Source of the DNA: Campanula takesimana
Lineage: Eukaryota > Streptophyta > Magnoliopsida > Asterales > Campanulaceae
Direction: 5' to 3'
Assembly (NCBI GenBank): GCA_026119855.1
Contig: JAOWBW010000425.1
Location: 1,375,371-1,439,370, forward strand
DNA: 64,000 nucleotides
The translations under genes and the position numbers were made by a program. Below are positions 32,886 through 44,577 of the stretch, one piece after another. Within the stretch, counting starts at the first letter, position 1, and each line of letters opens with the position of its first letter. The notes beneath the pieces were generated by a model, which saw only the letters and a list, made by a program, of their open reading frames with translations, did no database searches and had not been told where the DNA came from.

Positions 32886-34971
32886 TGTAGCGACCCCAAA
32901 ACCCGTCCCTATTTATTTTATATTTTGGGGATTTTTATTTGATTTATATGTGCCTTTTTATGGGTTGCATTATATTTTATGATTTGCATATCATATTTGA
33001 TTATTTGTGTTATTTACTTAGTTAGTAAAAATAATGATTAAAGGAGTTAAATGATTAAGTTGAAACTTTAGGGTCCTAGTTGAAATTATAAGTTAAGGGG
33101 CTTAAGTGTTAACCTTGAAAGTTGGGTGACCATTTTGTGAATGGGTAAGATATTTATAAAAACTTATCCCTTTTTCCTTCCTTCTCTGTGTTTACAAATT
33201 TCATCAGCAACATTTCTTCCTCGTATCAGTTAGGGTTAGGAGAAAAAGGTAAGTTCAACCCATTTCGATTTAATTCTTTTTATTTACTTACCCGTTTTAA
33301 AAACTAATTATATAAAAATGATCAGGGTGTCGAGTAGGTCATTTCTAGCCGAACAAAACTTATTTCAGCGGTACTTTTTCCGGAACTAGGTAAGTTACTA
33401 ATTCCCCTTTAAATGTTAAAATAGTCATATATGCTATATGTGATACTTCTACTGGTTAATCTTGTGTTTTGAGTAATATTTGCTATACTTGTAATTTTGG
33501 GACAACGGAGTATATGAACTTAGTTATAGCTAGTGTTGAAATGGTTTAGAAACCATATTGAAATATTAATGAAAGTTGCTAATGTTGTGACTAATGTTGG
33601 GTAGTATCTTGTGTATATATGTTATGCTTGTGAAACAAAAGGAGTAAACTTTGGTTAAGTTTTTAGGCCTGCCGGGTGATGTGGGCGGCCGCCCAAAAAT
33701 GGGTGTGCGGCCGCACATCTATCTGAAGGGTTTTCTTCTTGGGACAGAGCATTTTGGGCGGCCGCACAGCCCTGTTTGGGCGACCGCCCAGTTGTCTGAA
33801 AAAGTTTAGAGTTTTCAACTAAGGGGTTTAGAGATCAACCTTGGTCTAGTTTTGGGTAGTGTCCTAAAGTACTTAGATGATTGTTGTGGAATGTTAGTAA
33901 TGGATTAAATGTCCTTTTTATGGACTCTTTATAAGGATTCTTTGTATTTGGCTTAGTTCCTTCTTGGATTAAATGCCCCGGGTTTGTTTAGCAAGTATTC
34001 ATTACTGTGCTTCTTGTTAAAAGTCCAGCTGGTCTTGTTGTGGAGTCAGCCAATGGAAGAATTATAGTGGTACAGGTAAGTCCACTATAAGGTTTTCCAT
34101 TGGAGCTTGTGAGTCAGGCGGTGGGAGAATTATAGTGGCACACAAGCCAAGTTCACTATAAGGTGTCCACTGTGCCTTTTAGTTTCCCCAGTCCAGATTG
34201 GCCTTGGATGGGATGAATTGCTCCATTTGGTGAGTATTTGGGTTATGACTTTGTGTCATATTTCCCTCTCTGGTTACTTGGTTCTATTGGTTATGATTTG
34301 GTTTTCGGGATCCCGACGGCTTCAGCTATTTATGCTGCTCAGATGGTTTTCTCTGATGGGTTTCTCAGTTGGTATTCTCATCAGTTATGGTTATTGGGGA
34401 AACCTTGGCTTGGTATCCACCGGAGTGTGGCCAATGTGATATAAGTGATATATGAGTTGATGTTATATGCTATATGCTTACTTGTTGATATTGTTTCTTT
34501 ATGATCATCATATCAGCATGTAACGTAGTTGCATTTTAGTAGCTTACTGAGATTTATTCTCACCCTTATTTGTTTACTGTTTTAGATAAAGGCGGGTCCA
34601 GGGGATAGGACACTTGGCACGGGAGGACGTTCGTTTGGTAAGAGATGGGACTTGTTTTGTTGAAGGTTACATTATATAAATGTAAACCCTTTGGGTAGAG
34701 TACCCGTACTTCTTATGGTTACATCCATTTTGGTAAAAGTTGATGTATGTACATTTGTTTAAAAGTTGTAAGCCTTCGGGCTAAGTACTTTCGCTGTGAA
34801 AGTGTTTGTAAAAGTTTGTTTCAAGTTAAGTGAAGTCTTTGAACTTCAAGTGTGTTATTGTTCCACTTTCTAAAAGTATATTTCGAAAAAAATTTCTAAA
34901 AGGTTTTATAACGTCTTCCACTCGTGTCCCGAGCGTGGGGCCAAGTAGGACCACGGGTACGGGGCGCGACA
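32886..34971 (+). repeat. 3' LTR of the Tekay element
   Basis: 2086 bp, nearly identical to the 5' LTR. The four palindromes recur at 33683-33789 with unchanged spacing. Confidence 0.95.
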
Positions 34972-35447
34972 AAACGAGCCAAGCCGAGTCGAGCTTTGGA
35001 GTGTCGAGCTCGAGCTCGTTCAAAACTTATCGAGCTCGAGCTTTTATCGAGCTCGATCCCATTTTCTTGTTCGAGCTCGAGTCGAATCGAGCTCGCGAGC
35101 TGCTCGTGAACAACTCGAGTTGATATCGAACTCGACTTTTAACGAGCCGCGCTCAAGCTTAGACATTTATTTAAGAAAAATATGGTCTTAACGAGCTTAT
35201 CGAGCTGAATTCGAGCTTATCGAGCCGAGTTCGAGTCGTTTGAAAACAAAAAATCAATTTTAATGAGTTTATCGAGCCGACTCGAGCTTTTAACGAGCTA
35301 AACGAGCTGAACACGGTCGACTCGATAACAAAAACGAGCTTGACAATCGGTTCGAGCTCGACTCGAGCTACACCTCGAGCTCACTCGAGCTCGAGCTTTC
35401 ACGAGCCGAGCCGAGCTCGAGCCATCTCGGTTCGTATAACATCCCTA

Positions 35448-35625
35448 GTCATAGTGTTAAAAGAATAACAGTGATAGTGTTAAAAATGCCATTGGTAGCG
35501 TTAAAAGAGTGTTATTGGTATTGTTAAAGGTTGCCAACGCTAGACTAGTGATAATGTTAATTAGTGTTAATGATAATGTTAATAAGTGTTAGGTTGTTTT
35601 AATAAATTCTTATTATATACGATAC
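35448..35625. repeat. Degenerate minisatellite, right part
   Basis: The GTGTTAAAAG-type words interrupted at 26170 resume here (target duplication 35448-35455 included) and fade out around 35620. Confidence 0.55.
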
Positions 35626-36774
35626 TGCCACCGTCACTTTTAAATAAGTTCTGATTATTTCTAAAAGGAAAAATTTCTCAAAAGTCCTCTAGTTAAAACA
35701 AATTTCTTAAACAGGACAAACATTTTAGTTTATTTCTCTCGGGTCCACAAGATGGAATGTTTATTTCTATTAAGTCCCAGATTTTTTTAATGATATACTT
35801 TAGTTCCAAAACTACCCCTCCCACTCAAAATTATTTCTCTCTGTCGTCACCCACACACTCTCTCTCTCTCTCTCTCTCTACTCCTCTGGCAAACACCCAT
35901 CTCTCAACCCCCCCCCCCCCCCCCACTCTCTCTCTCTCTAAAGCCCATCCCCCTTCCCTCCGACGATCTCGCCGGCGAATCCTCCGGCGAGCCCTTCTCC
36001 AGATCTGGTCATCTATAAGCCTCTATCACCGCCGGCTCCCCTCTTCCGGCCAAATCACGATAAACGCAATCATTATCCTCCGCCGCTGAATGCATTTCCA
36101 AACCCAAAAAAAAAAAATTGCTAGTTCACACCATTTTCCCCATAACCGAAAATAGGGCACAACTAAGAAACTAAAAATTCAAAAGTTGAGAAACTAATTA
36201 ATTTTGGTTCAATAGAAGAATCGGTGCTTGTTAGTGCAGGCTCAACAGAGTTTGAAATCTCGAAGAACAAAATGATTTTAAGGCTAATTAAGAATTGAAA
36301 ATCTCAAATCTAAGCTCCCATGCACTGATTTCTGCCGATGTTCGTCTTCTTCTTCTTATTCTCCATCTTCTTACTCTTCTTGATGGAGATGAAAACCCAT
36401 GTGAGTTTTGATTTGGAGAAGAAAAATGCATTGAATTGAAAATGTTTTTGGGTTTGATCTGGGTAGAGGAAGAGAGGGAGGTTGAAGAACAAAGATTTTT
36501 GTTGTTTTGAATAATAAAGGAATTAAAATGTATAACAAAAAGTGTGAAAATTTATTATAAATGGGAGGTTGAGGATTGAAGAAGTGTAGGGACTGTTTGG
36601 AGTTCTTGGTATTGAATGAGGTCACACACGAAAAGGGTGTGTATTATTCTGTGTGTATTTGGAAGTCAAGTTGGAGTGATGATTGGATTTACAGTCTGAA
36701 TTGTGAAATGGCTTTTCCTCTTACTATTGCCCAGATTTTGGAATGTGTTTGTGGTTAGTTGTATTAGAGAAATT
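35626..36774. other. gene-like 5' leader remnant, no confirmed exon
   Basis: A (CT)n tract and a C15 run (about 35858-35940) precede a CCGGCG-rich stretch (35960-36080), the composition of a plant 5' UTR or first exon. The ORF at 35757-36089 is mostly low complexity and resembles no family. A second CT-rich stretch follows at 36340-36400. I see no splice-linked downstream exon. Confidence 0.35.
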
Positions 36775-36940
36775 TAGGGATGGCATGGTTGGTATACCGA
36801 CTGTTTTTTCCATGTACCGTGTACCAACCAATATAAAGTTGGTACATGAAAATGAGTACCAGTACCAACCGTCAAAGTCGGTATACCAATTTCTTTGGTA
36901 CGGTTGGTACTCGGTTGTACGGTTGGTAGTGCATCTTTGC
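36775..36940. mobile_element. hAT-like MITE fragment of GGTATACC/GGTACC words
   Basis: It starts TAGGGATGGCATGG, the same terminus as the MITE at 21725. It is then filled with GGTATACCG, GTACCAACC and their complements. The right terminus is not clear, so the element is probably truncated or diverged. Confidence 0.55.
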
Positions 36941-37116
36941 CAAATATAAATTGACTCCAAATTAAAAAAAATCAAAATACTAATCAAATGTTTTTTCGAG
37001 GTCTTGAGAATTACATGTCATATGAATATCAATTTTATTTTTCACTACATCTTTAGACTTTGACTATCATTTAATCTCAACTATTGTCACCGTGCCATTG
37101 ACACGGGGTAAGAGTA

Positions 37117-37119
37117 CTA

Positions 37120-37167
<48 letters not shown>

Positions 37168-37196
37168 ATATATATGTATGTACATACATGTATATA

Positions 37197-37236
<40 letters not shown>
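37117..37236. repeat. (TA)n / TATG microsatellite
   Basis: About 120 bp of TA repeats with interspersed TATG and GTACATAC words. It is preceded by the AT-rich sequence 36941-37116, in which I see nothing else. Confidence 0.95.
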
Positions 37237-37240
<4 letters not shown>

Positions 37241-37841
37241 TGTTAAATTTTATTTTATAAAGCATTCTGAAATTTGTAACATTTTATACAATATAATGAC
37301 AAAGATTCATAAATACGTATTCTTGTTATTTACTTTCAAAATATTTAATTTTTCAAACATAAAGAAACTAATAAAAATAAATTAGTAAAAACATTTAAGA
37401 ACAAAGTTTCCAAAAAAAAATCATTTCTTTGGAATAATTTTTTCTTAAAAATTTAAAATGAACATTCATTTAAATCTGGAGGGAGTCAAATTCAAGCAAG
37501 GGATGTAAACTTATTTCAAGTGCCTTTTGCTGGTTGAAATAATAATCAAATTGGGAATTAAAGATGATTATTCAACTGAAAAAGAGTATTAAATTGTAGT
37601 TGAATATTTTGAGCTTGAGGTCTAGACAATTATGATGAAGATCTAAAAACAAAAATAGATTTGGATTTGTGCCATTGGCCATCTCTAATTGAGATTTGTG
37701 TTTCAGATTATTATTTTCAACCAAGACTTTATTTATTTTTTTTAATTTTTTTTTTAGTGTCTTCATATTTTTTTGTCCTGAGAGACAATTTACAGTAGCA
37801 TTTTTGGCTTTGAGAGTTAAGTATTAGTGTTTTTATAGGTA
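37237..37841. other. AT-rich spacer
   Basis: No gene, element end or repeat recognised in about 600 bp. Confidence 0.6.
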
Positions 37842-39718
37842 TGTGACATGGCTCTCAGTGTTTTTATAGTTCTGCGACATGACTCTCAAAGTTTTTATAG
37901 GTATGAGACATGTCTCTTAGTGTTTTTATACGTCTGCGACATGTCTCTCAATGTTTTTAAAGGTCTGCGATACGTCTCTCAGTCTTTTAATAGGCATGTG
38001 ACTTGCACCTCAGTGTTTTATAGGTTTGAGACATGGCTCTCTGTGTTTTATTGGTATGCGACATGGCTCTCAGTGTTTTTATAGGTATGTGAGTTGTGTC
38101 TCAATGTTTTTATAGGTCTGAGACATGGATATCAATGTTTTTATTGGTCTACGACATGGATCTCAGTGTTTTAACAGGTGTAAGACATGGCTATAGGTAT
38201 GTGACATGTCTCTTAGTGTTTTTATAGATATGTGACATGGCTCTCAGTGTTTTTATAGGTATGTGACTTGTCTCTCACCATTTTATGTCTGCGACATGTC
38301 TCTTAGTGTTTTTATAGGTATGTGACATGTCTCTCAGTATTGTTATAGGTCTCCGACACGTTTCTCAGTGTTTTTATAGGTTTGCGACATAGTTTTAAGC
38401 GTTTTTATAGGTATGCGACCTGTTTCTCAATGTTTTCATAGGTCTGCGACACATCTCTCAGTGTTTCTATAGGTCTGAGATATGTCTCTCAGTGTTTTTA
38501 TAGGTCTGAGACACGTCTATCAGTGTTTTGATAGATCTGAGACACGTCTCTCAGTGTTTGATAGGTTTGAGATATGTCTCTTAGTGTTTTTATAGGTCTG
38601 AGACACTTGTCTCAGTATTTTATAGGTCTGTGACATAGCTCTCAATGTTTTTATATGTATGTGACATGTATCTCAGTGTTTTTATAAGTCGGAGACATGA
38701 CTCTCAATGTTTTTATAGGTTTGAGACATGTATATCAATGTTTTTATTGGTCTACGACATGGCTCTCAGTGTTTTAACAGGTGTAAGACATGGCTATAGG
38801 TCTGCGACATGTCTCTTAGTGTTTTTATAGATATGCCGACATGGCTCTCAGTATTTTTATAGGTATGTGACTTGTCTCTCACTATTTTTATAGCTCTGCG
38901 ACATGTCTCTCAGTGTTTTGATAAGTATGTGACATGTCTGTCAGTATTGTTATAGGTCTGCGACACGTTTCTCAGTGTTTTAAAGGCTTGCGAAATAGTT
39001 CTAAGTGTTTTTTATACTTATGTGACATGTCTCTCAGTGTTTTTATAGGCCTGCGACACGTCTCTCAATGTTTCTATAGGTATGAGACATGTCTCTCAGT
39101 GTTTTTATAGGTTTGAGATATGTCTCTCAGTGTTTTTATAGGTCTGAGACACTTGTCTCAGTATTTTTATAGGTCTGTGACATAGCTCTCAGTGTCTTTA
39201 TATGTATGTGACATGTATCTTAGTGTTTTGACAAGTCGGAGACATGACTCTAAATGTTTTTATAGGTTTGTGACATGTATCTCGGAGTTTTTATAGGTCT
39301 GCGGCATGACTCTCAGTGTTTTTATAGGTTTGTGACATGGCTCTCAATGTTTTTAGAGGTATGTGATATGTTTCTAAGTGTTTTTATGTGTATGTGACAT
39401 GTCTCTCAGTGTTTTTATAGGTATGTGACGTGATTCTAAGTGTTTTAATTGGCATGTGACATGGTTCCAAGTGTTTTTATAGGTATGTGATATGGTCCTA
39501 AGTGTTTTTATTGTTGTGTGACATGGTTCTAAGTGTTTATAGGTATGTGATATGGTTCTAAGTGTTTTTATAGGTATGTGACACGACTTTCAATGTTTTT
39601 ATAGGCATGCGACGTGTCTCTATGTGTTTTTATACGTTTATGATATGACTTTTAGTGTTTTTATAGGTTTGAGACATGATTCTCAGTGTTTCTAAGAGTC
39701 TGAGACATGAATCTCAGA
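37842..39718. repeat. 31-bp minisatellite, about 60 copies, with a 603-bp higher-order repeat
   Basis: The unit is close to TCTCAGTGTTTTTATAGG followed by TCTGAGACATG (or ATGTGACATG) and repeats with substitutions over 1.88 kb. A distinctive run of variants (TTATTGGTCTACGACATGG, then a TTTTAACAGGTGTAAGACATG unit and a shortened unit) recurs at 38141 and 38744. This shows a segmental duplication of about 603 bp within the array. It ends about 0.6 kb before the ADH start codon. Confidence 0.93.
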
Positions 39719-40328
39719 GCGAGATGAAAATATGACCTGAAAATATGGCCTGGAAAGGGGGAGCACCCTTCTTAGGGGTATTCTTGGCTATTTTTTGTCC
39801 CTTGGGTTTTTGAGCAATTAGAAAAATATTGTGTCTTTTTTAAAAATAAAAGTTAGAATGAAGGGCTTTTAAGAAAATGTCCCTTTCTAAAATTATTTAT
39901 ATGTTTTAAATTAAATTTTGTTTTCATAAAAGAAAATTACAATGCGCATTTATAACAAGTTATTCTACTATTATAGAAAGAAAATGACTAAAATAATTAA
40001 ATTATCATAAATACAGTATTTACTAAAAATAGAATAAATAAATCAGTTTTTTTATTTAAATTTTATTTTTTTAAAGGGAAACATTACTCAATCATTACTT
40101 GTTCCACTCAACTTTGTCACTGGATTTCTGTCTTTTACTGCAACCATTGTTACCCACAGGACCACGGAAGTCTTTTTCAATCAAATCGCTTCACAATCCA
40201 TTTCATATTTTTTTCTTTCGAAAGGACAATCCATTTCAATTTTAAAACTATTTTTATCAAATTATTAAGAAACCAAATCAGGCATCATTATCCAATTTCA
40301 ACTCTTTTCTTGCTGCTAGTCCAACCTC
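39719..40328 (+). promoter_or_regulatory. Upstream region of the ADH gene
   Basis: AT-rich, 610 bp between the minisatellite and ATG 40329. The last 150 bp are T/C-rich leader-like sequence. I could not single out a confident TATA box. Confidence 0.45.
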
Positions 40329-40479
40329 ATGGATCAGAAGAAGCAATCCAGCGAATTTGCAGGGAAACCCATTAGATGCAAAGGTACTAATTTTCTCTAT
40401 TTCAATCCCTGCCAATTTAATAAAAAAATATGTATTTTGTGATGATTAAATTGGGAAGATAAATCGCATGAATTTAGTG

Positions 40480-40514
<35 letters not shown>

Positions 40515-43500
40515 TTACTTTTATGGTGATTTAAGAATCTAAGATGGAAAAGGAATAAAGATTGATGATACCCACCAAGCCATAAAGGGCAATTACCTTT
40601 TTATTTTTCTTCAAAAGAAATATTTTTGGCTATTTTTTTTTTAATTAATTTTGTGTAATTGAATTGGAAAATTGAAATATGTAGCGGCGGTGGCACGGGC
40701 GGCAGGGGCGCCGTTGGTGATAGAGGAGGTGATGGTGGCTCCGCCTAAACCTCGTGAAGTCCGAATCAAAATCATTTGTACTTCTCTTTGTTTTAGTGAC
40801 GTCCACTTCTGGAAATTGAATGTATGTACTTCTTACTTTGTCTCTAGATCTACATTTTTATTCTACTACGATTTTTTCTGTTCCGAAATGAATGTCAATT
40901 TTATTCTTTTGATCGAGATTGAAAATGAACATCGATTATGAAGCAGAGATGTTACTATAATTAGGCTCCGTTTGTTTCACGTAAAACAACTTTCGGAAAA
41001 TGATTTTCCGGAAAATGGAAATGTTTTGGGGAAAATGGCATAAACATGTTTTCGGTTGTTTGGTAAATATTTTCATATGAGAAAAAAATAATTTAATATG
41101 AGAAAAAAATTATTATGAGAAAAAAAAAGTAATATGAGAAAAAAATTGACTAGGGGTGGGGGTGGGATGGGTGGGTGGGGTGGGGGGCGGGCGGTAGGGA
41201 AGGTGGGGGGATAGGGGAGAAATGAATGTCAATTTTATTCTTTTGATCAAGAATGAAAATGAACATCAATTATGAAACAGAGATGTTAGTATAATTAGGA
41301 TTATCTATCGGATTTCCATAGTTGAAATTTGGTGTCATTGCCTTATATGGGTGGCTAATGTTTTTGTGTATCACATTGTGTACACTGTTGGATCACTTGT
41401 GGTATCCAGTGGTATACATTATTCATCGCGTCATGATGATATCAGTCATAATAATTTATAACTGTTGGATCACTTGTGGTACACTGTTGTAAATAAATAG
41501 TACTCCCTCCGTCCCGGAGTAAGAGTCCTACCTCCCATTTGCACGGAGATTAAGAAATGGTGGAAGTAAAGTAAGTGTTGTGAGTGTAAAAGTAAAGTAG
41601 GAGAGAGAATGAGTGAGAGGGAATAATAAGTTGATTGGTGTTGTGAGTATAAAAGTAAAGTAGGAGAGAGAATGAGTGGGATAAATAGTAAAGATTCTTT
41701 GCCATTTTAAGAAAGAGACTCTTACTCTGGGACGTACCAAAATAGAAAGTATGACTCTTACTATGGGACGGGGGAGTACATGAGATTTGGTTGGTGTACT
41801 TTCAACCTATTTTGGTGATTACCAGTGCATCTACTTTTTAAAGGAAACCTTACAAGCCCCGAAGGGGAACTTTTAGCAAAAACCTATGATTATTTTCTTT
41901 ACCTTTTTTGGGTAGTTGTTGATTTTTGACTAATTTATCATTTTTCTTTTCATATTTACTTGAAGATTCCTCCTGCAATTTTTCCAAGAATATTGGGACA
42001 TGAGGCTATGGGGTATGTTCTCTTGACTAACTCAAACTTGTCGATTACTCACTTGTCCCGAAAAGTTGTCTTTTATATTCGTTGTTACTAAGAATGAACT
42101 TTGATCAATAATTTAGGCTTCTTTGAATTATCTTAAAGAGATTCGAAAAACTGGTACTGATAGTATTTATAATTGTGTATCAATAACAAGTTGTAAATTT
42201 TCGGTAGGATAATTAAAATAACATAAATTATTGCTCAAAGTTCATTCGTAATGGTAATAAAGAATTGTTAGAGGGAGAATTTCAAGATGACTAAAATTTG
42301 GTGCTAACTTATATGTTTTGCATCAGGGAATTCTATAAAATGAGTTTATTAGTAAATGTTTTCTCAATTATTAGTTGATTTTTTGAAGACATTTTTTAAC
42401 CATTTGATGTCGTGCATCAAAGAATTGTGGAGAGCGTAGGGGAGGGTGTAGACGAGGTGAAAGAAGGAGACAGTGTCATTCCAATCTTTTTGCCAGATTG
42501 CGGTGATTGTAGGGATTGCACATCCAAGAAGAGCAACCTATGCTCAAAGTTCCCGTTCCAGGTCTCTCCTTGGATGGAGAGGGATGAAACGAGCAGATTC
42601 ACGGATCTTAATGGACAAACTTTGTACCATTTCTTGTTTATATCGAGTTTCAGCGAGTATACAGTTGTGGATATTGCTCACATAACAAAAATCGACCCCA
42701 TAATTCCTCCAAACCTAGCTTGCCTCTTTAGCTGTGGAGTATCAACGGGTAATTCTCACTTTTCCTTCATAATTGAAATGAAGGTTTATACATAAAGTTT
42801 TGTAACTAAAGACGGGTTGGAAGTTCAGGGGTCGGTGCAGCTTGGAGAACCGCGAATGTGGAAGCGGGGTCCACTGTTGTTATCTTTGGACTCGGAGCAA
42901 TTGGTGTAGCAGTATGATCATCTTCATTTCTCTGTCTCACGTTCAGAGGCGTTTAGTCCATTTTAGGATTTCGAGATGTCCTTAAATAAGACCCTTCTTA
43001 TTTCTATGAAGTTTAACAGATATATTACCGTAATTTTAGGTTGCGCAAGGTGCTAGGCTATGTGGAGCTGAAAGAATAATTGGTGTAGATGTAAACCCTG
43101 ACAAATTTGAGACGGGTAAAACAATCTGAAAGTTTATTGTTTTCGTGATATAATTTGGAAATTTGCCTGTTTTCCACATAACATTGTCATTTTCATCTTC
43201 AACACAGGTAAAATCTTTGGAATCACCGAGTTTGTCAATTCACGTAGCTGTGGGGAAAAAGCTGTAAGCGAGGTAGAAAACTAATGGAGTTGGCTGATAT
43301 CTTTGTACATCTTTGGGACATATTTAACTTTGAATCAGGGATATAAAGAAAAATCTTGTTTTTTGGGCGATCGTTTATTTTATCATGTTAAAGACTTGTA
43401 GGATATTCAAAATGTCACTAGGCATGGTCATTTGAGCTGATTCTGAAAACACTGAAAACAGGAGCTGGAATATATACATAACCGAAAGTCGGTCCAAGTT

Positions 43501-44577
43501 TCTAAGTTTTGGGTGATTTTATGCCAAACAGGTGATAAAAGAGATGACTGATGGGGGTGCAGATTATTGCTTTGAGTGCGTTGGCTCGCCATCCGTGGTG
43601 CAAGAAGCATATGCTTGTTGCAGAAAGGTCTCTCTCTCTCACACACACACGCGCGCTCACATTAAAATATATTCACTCTGTCCCAAAATGATCTTCACAT
43701 TTGACTATTCAATTTTTTTTGAGGATATGAACACTTGCTTCACTAGCCATGGTGTGTTTATGCACATTTAAGCCTAAATTGTTGAAATGGGAAGAACTTT
43801 TGGGGACAATGAAAAATGGCAAATGAGAAGATCATTACGGGTCGGAGGGAATACGTAGTTCACATTTCCGTTCCGTTCATAGTAAGGTGAAGCTATGTAT
43901 ATGGATATATATAAACACAGGCGAAATATTGTCGATTTCAAATGATTATTCCAAAATTTTGTATCACTAAGCTTAGCATACGTAACAATTTATTCGATTG
44001 ACTATGGTATCTTCCCTTCATTATTGCTAAACTTTGTATAAAATTCACTTGCCTTTAAGAAATGAATCTAAAAACTGGTTTTAAATATGAAATCTTGAAG
44101 TTTCTTAAAACAAAAACATGATTTTGAATCTTTGAACACGTAACTTCAGGGATGGGGCAAGACGATTGTCTTGGGAGTTCAGAAGCCAGACGCAACAGTT
44201 ACCTTCAATTCCTTTGATGTTCTTAATTACGGAATAACCCTTAAGGGAGCTCTGTTTGGCGGTCTCAAGCCAAAATCCGATGTTCCACTCCTTATTAAAC
44301 GGTACATGGACAAGGTAATCCTTCAAACTTGAGATATTTCTCGTACTTTCAATTCTATTTATTGAATGGATTGGATGGACGGATAGATATATCTATATAA
44401 CAACTTTGTAACCAAAGATATTGAAAGTCGTATTCATCCTTATATGTGTCTACTCAGGAGCTGAAATTGGATGAATTCGTGACACACGAGGTCAACTTTG
44501 AAGACATAAACAAGGCGTTTGATTTGCTTATAGAAGGGAAGAGCTTGCGATGTGTGATTTGGATGGATAAGAAATGA
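40329..44577 (+). CDS. Zinc-dependent alcohol dehydrogenase, ADH-like 7 type, complete 10-exon gene
   Basis: Exons: 40329-40383, 40685-40821, 41966-42012, 42423-42748, 42829-42911, 43040-43115, 43208-43272, 43532-43627, 44150-44314 and 44458-44577. All borders are GT-AG and phase is kept. The total is 1170 bp, 389 residues plus TGA. It is a medium-chain dehydrogenase/reductase. Catalytic-zinc ligands are Cys in TSLCFSDVHFW, His in GHEAMG and Cys in FSCGVSTG. The structural-zinc cysteines are CGDCRDCTSKKSNLC. The NAD fold has GLGAIG and an acidic VDVNPDKF that favours NAD over NADP. FECVGS and FGGLKPKSDVP follow. Length and exon count match plant class-P-related ADH-like proteins. The start (MDQKKQSSEFAGKPIRCKA) and the C-terminal CVIWMDKK match that clade. 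No targeting signal is seen, so it is probably cytosolic; the substrate cannot be told from sequence. The usual HSD or RTD after the first zinc Cys is FSD here. Introns 2 and 8 carry MITEs. Confidence 0.95.
40490..40513. repeat. (GT)n microsatellite in ADH intron 1
   Basis: About 12 GT units follow a short TA tract. Confidence 0.9.
40883..41300. repeat. 80-bp direct duplication flanking a MITE end and a G-rich tract in ADH intron 2
   Basis: The segment at about 40883-40963 (AATGAATGTCAATTTTATTC onward to TATAATTAGG) recurs at about 41220-41300 with a few changes. Between them are a GGCTCCGTTTGTTTCACG start typical of small TIR elements (40964), AATATGAGAAAAAAATT repeats, and a 70-bp run of G3-G6 blocks (41153-41216). 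Confidence 0.8.
41503..41776. mobile_element. Stowaway MITE in ADH intron 2
   Basis: Begins CTCCCTCCGTCCC and ends GGGACGGGGGAG, with TA on both sides. An internal AAGAGTC..GACTCTTA pairing is visible. Confidence 0.88.
43673..43850. mobile_element. Stowaway-like MITE in ADH intron 8
   Basis: CACTCTGTCCCAAAATGATCTTC at the left pairs with GAAGATCATTACGGGTCGGAG at the right. A diverged Stowaway terminus. Confidence 0.75.

Larger units (their letters stand above)
26185..34971 (+). mobile_element. Tekay/Del-lineage Ty3/gypsy chromovirus-type LTR retrotransposon, 8.8 kb
   Basis: LTRs at 26185-28288 and 32886-34971, flanked by a perfect 5-bp duplication, AAACG (26180-26184 and 34972-34976). Then come a tRNA-Met PBS, gag with two zinc knuckles, protease, RT, RNase H, integrase and a C-terminal chromodomain-like tail, and a polypurine tract. 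The roughly 2.1-kb LTRs and the chromodomain place it in Tekay/Del. The body has two in-frame stops and two frameshifts, although the LTRs differ by only a few small changes, the largest a deletion of about 16-18 bp near 33945. Confidence 0.93.
26171..35447. mobile_element. hAT-type MITE of GAGCTCGA words, split by the Tekay element
   Basis: The left 14 bp (TAGGGCTGTAAACG, 26171-26184) and the right part (34977-35447, ending CATCCCTA) form one element of about 485 bp once the inserted retrotransposon is removed. An 8-bp duplication, GTCATAGT, flanks it (26163-26170 and 35448-35455). The interior is a mix of CGAGCTCGAGCTCG-like words, nearly strand-symmetric. Confidence 0.85.

Noticed and set aside
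35757..36089. 110-aa ORF with SLSLSLS and PPPPP
   Set aside because: Driven by CT and C microsatellites. The later CCGGCG-rich part is suggestive of a leader exon, but no gene could be built.
37842..39718. CRISPR-like array (31-bp repeats)
   Set aside because: Units are contiguous, without unique spacers, and the locus is plant nuclear DNA. It is a minisatellite.
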